From Geobacteraceae bacterium (GTDB lineage: Bacteria; Desulfobacterota; Desulfuromonadia; Geobacterales; Pseudopelobacteraceae), in NCBI GenBank assembly GCA_021286935.1, contig JAJTBI010000001.1, positions 1-64,000 on the forward strand: DNA of 64,000 bases, in the 5' to 3' direction. The notes beneath the pieces were generated by a model. The model saw only the letters and a program-made list of their open reading frames with translations, had not been told where the DNA came from and did no database searches. Shown here piece by piece: positions 1 through 9,731 of this stretch. The translations under genes were made by a program, and so were the position numbers. Numbering within the stretch: position 1 is the first letter of the stretch; each line of letters begins with the position of its first letter.

Positions 1-300
1 AATCAGATCTGCCTGACCGTTTGTCACCAGCTGATCCACCTCATCCCACGCCTTGGCAAAGCGGTATTCAACGGTAAACCCACCATGGCGGGCCAGGGCA
101 TTGGTGATGTCAACGGCCAGTCCGGCAGGCTTGCCAGTGGCAGGGTCACGGAAATAATAGGGGGCAAGGTCAGGGGGGATGACGGCGATCAGTGGTTTGG
201 TGACCGGCGGTGCAGCAGTGGTGGTGGCTGTAAGGGCACCCCCCTGCAGACAGAAGATCAGGAACAGCAGAAGTCCTATGGTACTGATGCCACGTTTCAT
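1..300 (-). CDS. Periplasmic solute-binding domain protein (partial, 3' end outside window)
   Basis: The visible 100 residues start with a hydrophobic signal peptide (about residues 1-24, LLLFLIFCLQGG core) followed by PLIAVIPPDLAPYYFRDPATG and GLAVDITNALARHGGF, the typical opening of family 3 extracellular solute-binding proteins (amino-acid type). The ATG at 298-300 overlaps the TGA of the upstream cyclase gene (ATGA), so the two are translationally coupled and belong to one operon. In this context it may be the sensor of a larger signalling protein or a free periplasmic receptor for the cyclases; the missing C-terminus prevents a decision. The binding-domain call is from sequence pattern; the ligand is unknown. 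Confidence 0.7.
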   Translation of the reverse strand, partial: MKRGISTIGLLLFLIFCLQGGALTATTTAAPPVTKPLIAVIPPDLAPYYFRDPATGKPAGLAVDITNALARHGGFTVEYRFAKAWDEVDQLVTNGQADLI

Positions 301-2363
301 GAGGTGACCTCAATATGCGGTAGCCGTACAAATTCTTCTGTAGCACAGTTTTGGGATAAAACAACCGGTGCTGCTGCAATTTCCACCCGGTTTCTGCCGT
401 TACGCTTGGCCTGATAGAGGGCGCTATCGGCCCGACCTACAAAATCTTCCGGTTGCTCACCGGAACAGTACTGCGTTACCCCGAAGCTGACGGTTATTCT
501 CAGGCCATTGCCGAAGTCAAACAGCTCAATTGCCTCACGGAGGATTTCCGCCAGCTCTGTTGCTTTCAGCAGGTCATTTTTGGGGGCCATGATGACGAAC
601 TCTTCACCGCCCCAGCGGCTGAAGATATCATAATTTCTGATTCTGCCTGAAATCAGTTCTGCTATCTTTTGTAACACATGGTCTCCGGCAGCATGCCCCA
701 GGGTGTCGTTCACCTGTTTGAAGTAATCAATATCCATCATAATCAGTGACAGGGAAGAATTGTAGCGGCAGGAACGGGCGATTTCCGCATCCATCAGACC
801 ATCAAACATCCGGCGGTTGTAGATACCGGTCAGATAGTCAATCCGGGCGTGGTTAGCCAGCAGCTCATTGGCCTGTTTCAACTCTTCCTGTGACCGTCGG
901 CTGTCAATGATTTCCCAGGTGACATCAGCCAGATAGAGTACCTCTTCGCTGTCCTTCAAGGTGTAGTCGCTGCTCTTGTTCCCCACCCCCAGCACCGCCA
1001 CAATCCGTTCGTCGCGGATCACCGGCACCACCAGTTCCCGAACCACCGGCGCATGGCCGGTCGGGAATCCTTTTTTATGCGGCAGACCGGCATAGTCGTT
1101 ATGGATTGCCGGTGCACGGGTCTGGATGCAGTCGGCCCAGACACCGGCCTGTTCAACACCGTAGTGCATACCATGGCTTTCAGCCCTGCAGAACTCCTGT
1201 AGGGTGCGGGTTGACCATGCCTGCAGGGTCAGGGTCTGCTGGTCCGGGTCAACGAAGTGATAGAATCCGATCGGGCTATTGCTGATCCGGCAGACTTCAT
1301 CAAGGGCGTACTGCAGCAGTTCATCAGCCGTGTGCATGGTGGCGTATTCAAGCAATTCATACCGGATCTGCACCATTGCCTCTGCCCGTTGTGCCTGTTT
1401 TTCAAATTGAGACTGTCGCCGGTGCAGCAAAAACAGTCCGGCTATGCTGCCGATACAGGCCACCAGAAACAGCAGCCCCTGAAAGATTGCTTCATTTTTC
1501 CAGCTTTTCAGAATTGCATCAGGACTACGGCTGACGAGAATTACCAGCGGCTTGTCCACCTTAAGCTCTTTAGGCTGCAGAGTCAGCAGGGCGGCCATGC
1601 GGTATTCACCGGTGGCATAAGCGGTATCAGTGAAGATGTTTTCCGGTTTGCCGCTCTCCATGTGGCGGGTAAACAGTGAACCTGGTACAGCCAGATTTTT
1701 GCCAGCCTGCCCTTCAAGATACGGTACGGTCATGAATCGGAGGCCGTCGCCATGGTTGATGGTGTTACACATATCCGGGGCATAGCGGGTTGATTCCAGA
1801 ATTGTTGCAAAATAGTCGGGATCAACCTCGGCAGTGACAATACCGTTGAAGCGACCATCAGGACCGGAGATCGTTTTGGTGATATTAAAGACATACCCAT
1901 TTGATGCCAGTTTAAACGGAGGGGATATGTAGAGGGTATCAGGATTGTACTGTTGACGTGGTTCCGTAAAATAGTGCCTGTCGGCAATCTGTCTGCCGAT
2001 TAGAACTGGCCGGTTGGCAGCCAGAATGGTGCCTGTTGCATCAGTAACAAACAGGGTATGTATGCCGGGCATGGCATCGGCAAGTATGCTTAAACGCTTG
2101 TTGGCATGTGTGGGGTTTTGGGATGAATACAGTGTCGGCAGATCCTCAATAACCCCCTCCAGAGCCAGACTGGTTACCTCAAGTTGCCGTTCGATGTTTT
2201 TGTCGATTACCCTGGCCTGGACTGTCAGTCGTTGGTGTTCCTGGCTGATTAGCCGTTGACGCATGGAAACCAGGTTGTAGGCAACAATACTGCCAAGCAG
2301 GGCAAGGGCAACAAAGAGTGCCAGCCAGTGCTGATTGGTCCTGTAACGGGAAGAACTTGCCAT
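297..2363 (-). CDS. Membrane diguanylate cyclase, Cache-TM-GAF-GGDEF
   Basis: A 688-aa inner-membrane protein expected to make c-di-GMP from two GTP. TM1 is at about residues 13-33, then a periplasmic double-Cache-like domain to about residue 280 (DATGTILAANRPVLIGRQIADRHYF is typical), TM2 near 290-312, a cytosolic GAF domain (about 330-490) and a C-terminal GGDEF domain. The active-site motif is intact (GGEEF) and an RxxD inhibitory site lies exactly five residues before it (RNYD-IFSRW-GGEEF), so product inhibition is expected. The start ATG overlaps the stop of the upstream regulator gene (TAATG), and its own stop overlaps the next start. Signal sensed by the Cache and GAF domains is unknown. 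Confidence 0.9.
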   Translation of the reverse strand: MASSSRYRTNQHWLALFVALALLGSIVAYNLVSMRQRLISQEHQRLTVQARVIDKNIERQLEVTSLALEGVIEDLPTLYSSQNPTHANKRLSILADAMPGIHTLFVTDATGTILAANRPVLIGRQIADRHYFTEPRQQYNPDTLYISPPFKLASNGYVFNITKTISGPDGRFNGIVTAEVDPDYFATILESTRYAPDMCNTINHGDGLRFMTVPYLEGQAGKNLAVPGSLFTRHMESGKPENIFTDTAYATGEYRMAALLTLQPKELKVDKPLVILVSRSPDAILKSWKNEAIFQGLLFLVACIGSIAGLFLLHRRQSQFEKQAQRAEAMVQIRYELLEYATMHTADELLQYALDEVCRISNSPIGFYHFVDPDQQTLTLQAWSTRTLQEFCRAESHGMHYGVEQAGVWADCIQTRAPAIHNDYAGLPHKKGFPTGHAPVVRELVVPVIRDERIVAVLGVGNKSSDYTLKDSEEVLYLADVTWEIIDSRRSQEELKQANELLANHARIDYLTGIYNRRMFDGLMDAEIARSCRYNSSLSLIMMDIDYFKQVNDTLGHAAGDHVLQKIAELISGRIRNYDIFSRWGGEEFVIMAPKNDLLKATELAEILREAIELFDFGNGLRITVSFGVTQYCSGEQPEDFVGRADSALYQAKRNGRNRVEIAAAPVVLSQNCATEEFVRLPHIEVTS

Positions 2364-3847
2364 TACAACGCCAGTACCTCGCCAAAGCCGAAGCAGGCGT
2401 TTGTCAGCTGTTGGGCCTGAAAATTCTGAAGCAGCCCCTCACACTCCAGTACCAGTTGCTCCATGTTCTGGTGATGTGCAGCAAGAGCGGTGCCTCCAAT
2501 GCTCACCGTGCAGGTAAGCGTCCCTTCAGCCGCAGGAATAGCTATTTGCCCGGCTTTTTCCCGTATTCGTTCAGCTACCTGCAGTGCATCGGAAAGTGTC
2601 GACTCTGTCAGCAGGATGGCGAAAGAGTCTTTTCCGATCCGGCCGATCAGGTCTGTGGTACGCACCGAAGCACGGCAGATCTCGGCCAGTTGCTGCATGT
2701 ACTGGTTGCCGGCCGGATAACCGAAACGGTCATTAACCTCTTTAAAGTGGTCAATATCCACAATCAACAAGGTCATGGATCGCCCGTAACGCAGAGCTGC
2801 GGCAATGTCACGATTTCCCAGTTCCAGCAGAATTTTACGGTTATACAGACCGGTAATTCTATCATTTATGGCGTAGGCGTAGATCTCTTCTTCCAGCCTC
2901 TTTTGGCGGGAGATGTCTTCCATGACCCCTACATAACGGGAGATGCCGTTGTGGTGGTTGCGGATCGGTGCAATATGGAGGTGTTGCCAGTAGCACTCAC
3001 CGTCCTTTTTGCGGTTAAGCAGCTCGCCGCTCCAGGCATATCCCCGGCTGATGGTGCTCCAGATGCTGTGATACAGCTCAGGGGGGGTCTGGCCGGATTT
3101 GAGAATCCTGGGGTTGGCACCCACAAGTTCTTCGGCAGTATAGCCGGTCATCTCTTCCGCCCGTTCGCTGACATGCTCTATGGTGCCCTGGGTGTCAGTG
3201 ACCAGAATCAGGTTGGGTGATTGGTTCATGGCGGCAAAGAAACGGGCGACCTGTATCTCTTTATGCATGCGGGGCGAAAGATCCTGGGCCAGAAACACCA
3301 GATAGGTGCCTTTGTCCTGTTTCACCAGGGTCAGGTGGGCCTGTATCCAGCGTTCACGCTTGTCAATGGTCACGGTAATGTCGCGACGAATCTCCCGCCC
3401 TGTCTCAATCACCTCGTCTGCCATGGCAAGCAGACCAGAATCCCGCCACCAGTCAACCTGTCTGAAATTGCCCCTGCAGCCGTCCCAGTTTGGACAGCCC
3501 ATCAGACGGACCATGGCCATATTTTTATGGATACATTCGCCGGTGGTACGGAAGGTGGCAATGGCCACCCCGCTCATGTTGTTAATCGGATGTAGCGCAA
3601 ACGCCTCGTCACTGCCACCTGATTTGAGTTGGGACAGCCTGAAATTATTCAGAAAGCGGTAGCTTTTGTCTCCCTTGTCAAAGTAGATCGGATACCCGGC
3701 TGCCTGTAGGTGGTTCAGATAACGGTAGATGGTGCGTACCCCGACATGAAAATCCTGGGCCAGCTGCTCCGGGTTCAGTTGCTCTCCGGTATCAAGCCGT
3801 TTCAGTATGGCAGTGAGTGCATCGATTTTATTGGCATACTTGTACAT
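2363..3847 (-). CDS. HTH-PAS-GGDEF regulator with degenerate GGDEF
   Basis: A soluble 494-aa protein. The N-terminal ~70 residues form a winged-helix HTH of the HTH_11/DeoR type (LNPEQLAQDFHVGVRTIYRYL), so it probably binds DNA. Two PAS-like regions follow (about 75-190 and 200-315; the second carries EMTGYTAEELVGANPRILKSG) and then a GGDEF domain (about 325-490). The catalytic signature is GKDSF instead of GGDEF, so cyclase activity is doubtful; the domain may bind GTP or c-di-GMP as a sensor. It is first in a leftward overlapping operon and is divergent from the 4101 gene, with a perfect palindrome in between. Binding to that palindrome is inference. Confidence 0.8.
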   Translation of the reverse strand: MYKYANKIDALTAILKRLDTGEQLNPEQLAQDFHVGVRTIYRYLNHLQAAGYPIYFDKGDKSYRFLNNFRLSQLKSGGSDEAFALHPINNMSGVAIATFRTTGECIHKNMAMVRLMGCPNWDGCRGNFRQVDWWRDSGLLAMADEVIETGREIRRDITVTIDKRERWIQAHLTLVKQDKGTYLVFLAQDLSPRMHKEIQVARFFAAMNQSPNLILVTDTQGTIEHVSERAEEMTGYTAEELVGANPRILKSGQTPPELYHSIWSTISRGYAWSGELLNRKKDGECYWQHLHIAPIRNHHNGISRYVGVMEDISRQKRLEEEIYAYAINDRITGLYNRKILLELGNRDIAAALRYGRSMTLLIVDIDHFKEVNDRFGYPAGNQYMQQLAEICRASVRTTDLIGRIGKDSFAILLTESTLSDALQVAERIREKAGQIAIPAAEGTLTCTVSIGGTALAAHHQNMEQLVLECEGLLQNFQAQQLTNACFGFGEVLAL

Positions 3848-3938
3848 AAAAAGGGCGTTGTCCTTTGGAGGTGCAGACTTTTAGACGTAGCTGTAGGGGA
3901 GTTATCCTGATTTTAACGAATAGCTATAGCAGACTTCG

Positions 3939-3956
3939 GTGACAGGTGTCTGTCAC
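3939..3956. promoter_or_regulatory. Perfect 7-4-7 palindrome in a divergent promoter region
   Basis: GTGACAG-GTGT-CTGTCAC is a perfect inverted repeat in the 253-bp gap between the leftward regulator operon (start 3847) and the rightward operon at 4101. Its size and place fit an operator. The HTH regulator at 2363-3847 is an obvious candidate ligand, but this is unproved. The rest of the gap is AT-rich and shows no other gene. Confidence 0.5.
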
Positions 3957-4008
3957 TTTGAAATAGGTTGTTTAAAATAATCTTATCTGTTGTGGCGAAT
4001 GGTTGAAA

Positions 4009-4025
4009 ATTCACCAGATTGTCAC
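4009..4025 (+). promoter_or_regulatory. Weak Pho-box-like direct repeat
   Basis: ATTCAC-N5-TGTCAC has the 11-bp periodicity of PhoB boxes. The second half matches the TGTNAC half-sites seen upstream of pstS, the first only in TNAC. It lies 76-92 bp before the 4101 start, a distance similar to that at pstS. Confidence 0.3.
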
Positions 4026-4100
4026 CTGTTGCCAGCAGTTCCGACATACTGAAAGGGTACGGTTACCGCATGTCATCCTTTCAGAGTAGATGAGGCCCCC

Positions 4101-6551
4101 ATGCCGGAATTGTCACGCCCGTGGTTTACGACAATCAGCAGAGAACACAAGCATCAACAGACCGGTATAGCTCAGGCCCTTTCATTGGCCGGTGTCTGTC
4201 TGGACCGCCCGGAAACCATCACAGCCACGCTCCCTTTTTCTGTGGGGGATGTGACAGCCGGATCTGAAAGTGAACTGCAGGCGGTGGTGGCCGGAGACAA
4301 GCGACATGTTGACCTGCCGTTGATTATTGAGCAGTCAAACTACTTTGCCAATATGCTGAAGCGAGCCGCATCTGGCGAGACCTCCCAACGGGTGGTGGCT
4401 GATCTGGAACGATTTTTGGCAGATAACAGCAGCAATGTCTGGGAAAATAGCTGGGTTCGTTTTCCCCTTAAACGGCTTTCAGCCTATGCCCGCCAGGTGC
4501 TCGACCAGGATCTGCTGGCCGACAAACAGAACCCGGCCGCAGGGCAGCGGGCTGATTCGGCACGTTTCTTCTTTCATGCTGCAGATGGTACGGTCATGCT
4601 GCGTCTGCCGATCAGTTATCTGATCAAGCTGGCCCTGGCCGACCTGATCGGATCTCAGCAGATTCTGCCCGATCTGATCAGGCAGACCGGCATCCGTTTG
4701 CTGGGGCATTACCTGAATGACAATACCTCGCCGGAGACGTTTTCCTTCAATGTGGTCTCCCTGGCCCCGCAGAACGGCATGGGTGCGGCCATTGCCCGGG
4801 AAACCGCCATCCGCTTTCTGATGACCCAACTGTTGCTCCAGTATGCCAATCAGGCCTTTGGTCTTACCGAACATGGCCAGCAGGCCATGGCCTATTTTGC
4901 CCCCCATCCGCCGGTGCGTCAGAAGGAGCTGAACGACCATATCCCGGACAGTTTCTATCGTGAGCTGTTCATGAGCCCCTGTCTGTCCGGATGGGACAAG
5001 GGTGAGGACAAGTTCCGCTACATGCAGCTCTGCCATCAGGTCCTGTCCCGCAGTCAGCTGAATGCCGTGGCCAAGCTGAAGGATGCCGGGATCATCCTTA
5101 ACAACCTGGTGGTGCTGCCCAATGTATCCAATGTCAGCCTGGCCAACAACGGCACCCATATCAGCATCGGCAGCCGCAGGCTGACTGCGGCCCTGCAGGA
5201 CAGTGGATCAGGCTTCAAGGCGGTCCACGAAAAGCTGCTGGGTGATCTGACCATCAAGATCTGCGAGCATTTTCTGCCGCTGTTTGTCGGTTCCTACACC
5301 GCTGCCCCGTTCCGTCTGGCCTTCAGTGATTTCCACCCTGAAAAGGCGCTGGGATTCCTGCCCCACGAACTGGACTACACCCACCTGCGGATGTTGTGGC
5401 GGCGCTGGCGCAAGAAGGCAGATATCTCTATCTTTGGACAATCGGTCACACCGTTTGGTCCTCCGGCCCTGGATTCGTTCATCAGTCGGGCTTTTGGTCT
5501 GAAAGGGGATTTTGTGCCGGATTATCGTCTGGTGGATTATCTGGTCTGCCTGCTTTCAACCGATCGCAGTCCAGCCCTGAATGGCCAGCCGGGCAACACC
5601 GATCTGCTGCGGCGTGATCTGGCTGATATGGGGGTCTTTGATGAGCAGATGTCGGTCTACCTGCTCTACAAACAGCGTGAATTTGCCAAAATGGGATTTT
5701 CCGGCTTTGAAGGCCGTCACTACAGCCTGTTCCAGTCCTTTAGTGGTGATATGGGTCGGGCAGCAGACCTGCAGACCCTGATCACGGCTCTGGCCTACAA
5801 GTATATGGCACAAGGGGTTGATCACCGTAGCATACCGGATGATCCGTCTCTGGAGAGTGAGCGGCGTCAGATCTTCTTTGGGGCAGCCATCGGCCTGCCC
5901 ACCTTCTTTGTTCGCAAGGATACTGCCAACAGTTTTCTGCACCGGATCATCAGCAAAACCCAGGGGGTGCGTCCCAGCAAGCGCTATCCAGGCTATCTGC
6001 GGGTCCAGATCCATGAATACCGGCTGGCGCTGCTGCAAACTCTGCGAGAGGATGCTGCCGATCTGATCGAGCAGATGGGGCTGCAGGATACCATTGCAGA
6101 TCTTGCATGTCGGCTGAGAGAACCGGAGCAGTACGCTGCCAGCGGCCGACTGACGGGCGGCATTCTTAAACAGCTGGGCGGCAGATCCGCCCTGAACACT
6201 GAGGCCCGTGATTTTAACAGCGGTGCAGAAGAGTACTATCGTACTACCCTGCGTCGACAGCAAACCGCCGAGGCCTTTGACCTGCTGCAGGGGGAATGCT
6301 GTCTGCTTGATCAGCAGGCTGCAGAGTTGGATGAACCGCTGCGTAAGGCGTTGTTGCTGACCCTGCAGGGGCAGAGTGCTGATCAGTGTATGACGCAGAT
6401 CAGACAGGATATCCTGCAGGAACAGGCTGATATCCCGACCCTGCAACGGTTGATGAATCTGCTGCTGGTAAAAGTGCATCATGATCAGCAACAGTCAATG
6501 ACCAGAAGGAGCGAACAGGATGCTGCAGCACCAGTATATCGAGCGGGATAG
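4101..6551 (+). CDS. Conserved-looking protein of unknown family, 816 aa
   Basis: I do not recognise this family. The protein is soluble: no signal peptide, no clear membrane span and no P-loop, Cys cluster or HTH. It looks like a mixed alpha/beta enzyme or scaffold with a basic stretch near residue 430 (LRMLWRRWRKKADISIFG) and a Gln-rich helical C-terminus. It is the first gene of the rightward cluster; psd starts inside its last 32 bases, so the two proteins are probably needed together. A link to phospholipid or envelope metabolism is inferred from this coupling only. Base use matches the neighbours and the frame is open throughout, so it is a real gene. The start follows a weak ribosome-binding site (GATGAGGCCCCC). 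Confidence 0.75.
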   Translation: MPELSRPWFTTISREHKHQQTGIAQALSLAGVCLDRPETITATLPFSVGDVTAGSESELQAVVAGDKRHVDLPLIIEQSNYFANMLKRAASGETSQRVVADLERFLADNSSNVWENSWVRFPLKRLSAYARQVLDQDLLADKQNPAAGQRADSARFFFHAADGTVMLRLPISYLIKLALADLIGSQQILPDLIRQTGIRLLGHYLNDNTSPETFSFNVVSLAPQNGMGAAIARETAIRFLMTQLLLQYANQAFGLTEHGQQAMAYFAPHPPVRQKELNDHIPDSFYRELFMSPCLSGWDKGEDKFRYMQLCHQVLSRSQLNAVAKLKDAGIILNNLVVLPNVSNVSLANNGTHISIGSRRLTAALQDSGSGFKAVHEKLLGDLTIKICEHFLPLFVGSYTAAPFRLAFSDFHPEKALGFLPHELDYTHLRMLWRRWRKKADISIFGQSVTPFGPPALDSFISRAFGLKGDFVPDYRLVDYLVCLLSTDRSPALNGQPGNTDLLRRDLADMGVFDEQMSVYLLYKQREFAKMGFSGFEGRHYSLFQSFSGDMGRAADLQTLITALAYKYMAQGVDHRSIPDDPSLESERRQIFFGAAIGLPTFFVRKDTANSFLHRIISKTQGVRPSKRYPGYLRVQIHEYRLALLQTLREDAADLIEQMGLQDTIADLACRLREPEQYAASGRLTGGILKQLGGRSALNTEARDFNSGAEEYYRTTLRRQQTAEAFDLLQGECCLLDQQAAELDEPLRKALLLTLQGQSADQCMTQIRQDILQEQADIPTLQRLMNLLLVKVHHDQQQSMTRRSEQDAAAPVYRAG

Positions 6552-7509
6552 CGGTGCAGTGATGACCGAACAACTGCTGGGTGACCGGATGGTGCAGCTA
6601 CTCTACCATCAGGTCCGTGAAAACAGCAGTGGGCTGTTCCGTTTGCTGACCAGCAGCTGGTCATCCCGTATTCTCGGGGCGGTCAATTTTGATCGTCCGC
6701 TCTTGAATCGTCAGAGCTTTGCTGCCCGCTGCGGCATTGATCTGAGTGAATGCCTTGATCCGCCGGAACAGCTGGACACTGCCCGCAAGGTCTTTGAACG
6801 CAGGATCAGGTACGAACAGTGCCGCCCACTGCCCGATGATCCTGCTGCAGTGGTCTCTCCGGCTGATGCACGGGTGATTGTCGGATCGCTGCAGGAAACG
6901 GACCTGTTCTTTCTGAAAGATAAGTTTTTCAGCTTTGAAGAGCTGATCGGGCCTGAGCGCAGCTTTTGGCGCCATCGCTTTGTAAACGGTGATTTTGCCG
7001 TTTTTCGCCTGACCCCGGACAAGTACCACTACAACCATGCCCCGGTCAGCGGGCGGGTGGTTGACTTCTACAGCATTGACGGTGCCTACCACTGCTGCAA
7101 TCCCACTGCCGTGGTCAGCATGGTCACTCCCTATTCCAAGAACAAGCGGGTGGTAACCCTGATCGACACCGATGTTGAAGGTGGCAGTCAGGTCGGTTTG
7201 GTGGCGATGGTGGAGGTGGTGGCATTAATGATCGGTGATATCGTGCAGGCCTACAGCCACCAGGGCTACGATGAGCCCCGTCAGGTCACGGTCGGCATGT
7301 TTCTGGAAAAGGGACAGCCCAAGAGTCTCTACCGCCCCGGCAGCAGCACCGATATCCTGCTTTTCCAGCCCAACAGGGTCCGTTTTGCCGCAGACCTGCT
7401 GCAGAATCAGGGCCGCTGTGGTGTGGCCAGCCGTTTCAGCCAGGGCTTTACCAAACCGCTGGTGGAGACCGATATCAGGGTGCGCTCACTTTTAGCAACA
7501 AAGTGCTAA
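6520..7509 (+). CDS. psd: Phosphatidylserine decarboxylase
   Basis: Converts phosphatidylserine to phosphatidylethanolamine at the inner membrane, using a pyruvoyl group made by self-cleavage. All expected catalytic elements are visible in the 329-aa proenzyme: Asp116 in SPADARV, His173 in NHAPVSG, and the cleavage site Gly274-Ser275 in RPGSSTDILLF, giving a small alpha chain of about 55 residues. The length fits the longer type of family member rather than the short archaeal-like form. The ATG at 6520 has a good AGGAG site and overlaps the preceding gene by 32 bases; the next gene starts with a GTG inside its stop region. This overlap on both sides argues for a tightly coupled operon. Confidence 0.93.
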   Translation: MLQHQYIERDSGAVMTEQLLGDRMVQLLYHQVRENSSGLFRLLTSSWSSRILGAVNFDRPLLNRQSFAARCGIDLSECLDPPEQLDTARKVFERRIRYEQCRPLPDDPAAVVSPADARVIVGSLQETDLFFLKDKFFSFEELIGPERSFWRHRFVNGDFAVFRLTPDKYHYNHAPVSGRVVDFYSIDGAYHCCNPTAVVSMVTPYSKNKRVVTLIDTDVEGGSQVGLVAMVEVVALMIGDIVQAYSHQGYDEPRQVTVGMFLEKGQPKSLYRPGSSTDILLFQPNRVRFAADLLQNQGRCGVASRFSQGFTKPLVETDIRVRSLLATKC

Positions 7510-9701
7510 AAATACTGCTGAGAACGCTACGCAGTACTTACCACTCTGTCAGCCTGTCTGGTATATCCCGGTCGCTGTGTTCCGTTGTCCTGCATCTCTT
7601 GTTGCCATGCCTGCTGCTGTTTTTCAGTACAGCAGCAGGCGCTGCCTCCCGGCTGACCATCTCGATCCACGCATCGTCCCAACTGTTGGCCTCAGCACCT
7701 GCAAAAAACGCTGTGGATGATACGCTGCAACTGCTGCAGCGCGTATTTCCTCAGTCAGAAGTGACCCTAAATCGTGATGGCGCGGTGATCCTGCAGTTAC
7801 CTGACCGGATACCACCGGCGGCAGCGGGGAGCGTGCCGGATCAGTCCTATCACTGGCGTTCCAGCCGCAAGGGAACGCGGACTGTCCTGCTCCTGCACGC
7901 CACCAGCCCGGAAGGGGTCAGCGCCGGTCTCTACGGCCTGCTGCAGGAACAGCTTAAGATCAGGTTTGTACATCCGCGTCAGACTATTTTCCCGCGCTAC
8001 CGTACCTGGCCGCTGCCAGCGGTGTTCAGTTTTTCCGGGCAGCCACGTTTCCGGCATCAGGGCTTTCATCTGCATACCCTACACCCGATGGAGTTGACGG
8101 AACAACTGCATGATCCGCTGTATCCGGGCGGCTTTGAGGATGTTATCGCCTATCTTGACTGGCTGGCCCGCAATGGCCAGAACAGCTTTCAGTTCTTTCT
8201 GCTGCGGGAGGTAGACCGTACTGCCTGGCCTGCCCATGCCCGCCGGATCGTTGCCTATGCCCATGGCCGTGGCATCCATTGCGGGGTTGAGATTTCGCTG
8301 GCTATGCTGCAGCAACAGGCCTTTCAGGCAATAACCCTGTTGAAGCCGCTCCCCACCCATCGCCGTCAGGTTGAGCAGACCCTGGACTGGTTGTTCCAGG
8401 CACCTTGGGACTTTATCACGCTTGAATCGATGATGGGTGAGCACCTGCCTTTGATCAGCAGGCTGTTGCCCAGCGCCCAGCGACATCTTGAGCAGTTGGT
8501 GGAGCGGCAGTACGGACGCCCCCTGCTCTACGCCACCCACGTCATCAGAGGCAGGAAAGAGGAAAAGGTGCGGCGTCCCCTGCATCCGGCAAGCGGTATC
8601 CTGATCCATACGGTGATGTGCTACTCGGCATCGGAAGACAAGGCGCCGGTCTATGGTAATCGCAACCAGTGTTTCATGCTTGAGGCAGCCAAGGCGGAGG
8701 TGGCCGTGCGCCAGACCTGGTACTGGCCGGAATCCTCCTACTGGGTCGGCTTTGACAGTTCTGTGCCGCTGCTGCTGTTGCCGTATCTGGACAGCCGCTG
8801 GGATGATATCCGGGTGATGGAAAAGCTGGGCCTGCATGGACATCTGACGTTCAGTACCGGCTGGGAATGGGGCTACTGGCTGGTGGACTGGAGTATTGCC
8901 CGCTGGTCCTGGCAGTACCGCGACAACGGCCGGTTGCGGGGCACATCTCCGCTCTCCCGTCTGGCCGAACTGCTGCCGGATCGGGATCTGAACAGACAGT
9001 GGCAACGGGCGTTGCAGCTGCAGAACCGTTTTCTCAAACAGCAGGAACTGCTGCGGTATCTGGCGGCAGCCACCCCCTTTTCAGAGCTGCCCGCCCCCTT
9101 TGACCTGCCGTTTCAGCCTGCGCCGGAGTTTTCATACCGCTGGCTGCTGCACGATGCCGACGATACGGCATCTGTGGCGCTGCTCAACGGACCGGTGGCA
9201 GGTCTGAGGCGCTATGCCGAAGAGATGGAGGTGGTCACGAACAGCTTGACTGCCCGGATCAGCCTCCTGCGCCGGAACAACAGCATTTCCGAAGGACCGC
9301 TTGCGCTGGCGCAGGAACTTCGTGATGCCTTGCAGATGACCGCCTTGCGGGCACGTCACCGCAGCTTGACCCTGCAGGCTCTGACGGTAAAGCATCGAGA
9401 CGCGCTGGGGGGACAGCAGGAGTCAGACCGGCTGCTGTTGCAGGCCGGACTGGTGCGCCAGAATGCACTGCAGCAGGTGCGGCAGCGCGAGCTGCAGTAC
9501 CGCTATCCAGTGGAGCTGCTGGCCCGGCAACGGTCCAGCCTGACGGCCTATCCTTTTGGTTACCTGTACCCGGTAGCCGGGCTTTTCTTCTGGCAACGGG
9601 AAGAGGAACAGGTTCGCCATGAACGTTTTGATCCCCTGTTTATGAAGCTGTGGGATATTCGCCGGACCCTGGGGCTGGGAAGTGCGTTTACCCATACCTA
9701 A
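7503..9701 (+). CDS. Secreted glycoside-hydrolase-like protein
   Basis: A 732-aa exported protein starting with GTG inside the end of psd. A basic N-terminus and a hydrophobic run (about residues 27-46, LHLLLPCLLLFFSTAAGA) form a signal peptide. The next 110 residues end in SPEGVSAGLYGLLQEQLKIRFVHP-type sequence, the pattern of the N-terminal domain shared by GH67 alpha-glucuronidases, GH20 hexosaminidases and DUF4838 proteins. A barrel-like region follows (YLDWLARNGQNSFQFFLL; HGRGIHCGVEISL). Catalytic residues cannot be assigned with certainty. It probably acts on a glycan or glycolipid in the periplasm; the substrate is unknown. Its place between psd and a PHP-glycosyltransferase suggests an envelope role. 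Confidence 0.65.
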   Translation: MLKILLRTLRSTYHSVSLSGISRSLCSVVLHLLLPCLLLFFSTAAGAASRLTISIHASSQLLASAPAKNAVDDTLQLLQRVFPQSEVTLNRDGAVILQLPDRIPPAAAGSVPDQSYHWRSSRKGTRTVLLLHATSPEGVSAGLYGLLQEQLKIRFVHPRQTIFPRYRTWPLPAVFSFSGQPRFRHQGFHLHTLHPMELTEQLHDPLYPGGFEDVIAYLDWLARNGQNSFQFFLLREVDRTAWPAHARRIVAYAHGRGIHCGVEISLAMLQQQAFQAITLLKPLPTHRRQVEQTLDWLFQAPWDFITLESMMGEHLPLISRLLPSAQRHLEQLVERQYGRPLLYATHVIRGRKEEKVRRPLHPASGILIHTVMCYSASEDKAPVYGNRNQCFMLEAAKAEVAVRQTWYWPESSYWVGFDSSVPLLLLPYLDSRWDDIRVMEKLGLHGHLTFSTGWEWGYWLVDWSIARWSWQYRDNGRLRGTSPLSRLAELLPDRDLNRQWQRALQLQNRFLKQQELLRYLAAATPFSELPAPFDLPFQPAPEFSYRWLLHDADDTASVALLNGPVAGLRRYAEEMEVVTNSLTARISLLRRNNSISEGPLALAQELRDALQMTALRARHRSLTLQALTVKHRDALGGQQESDRLLLQAGLVRQNALQQVRQRELQYRYPVELLARQRSSLTAYPFGYLYPVAGLFFWQREEEQVRHERFDPLFMKLWDIRRTLGLGSAFTHT

Positions 9702-9731
9702 TCAGGATGCCATGCGATTATTGCACCACCT

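Noticed and set aside
2318-3220. Long open frame (300 codons) on the plus strand
   Set aside because: It is the antisense of the HTH-PAS-GGDEF gene; no domain pattern, and the opposite strand encodes recognisable motifs in full.
8079-9005. Open frame of 308 codons on the minus strand
   Set aside because: Antisense shadow inside the secreted glycosidase-like gene; composition (His, Gln, Pro rich) is typical of a reversed frame.
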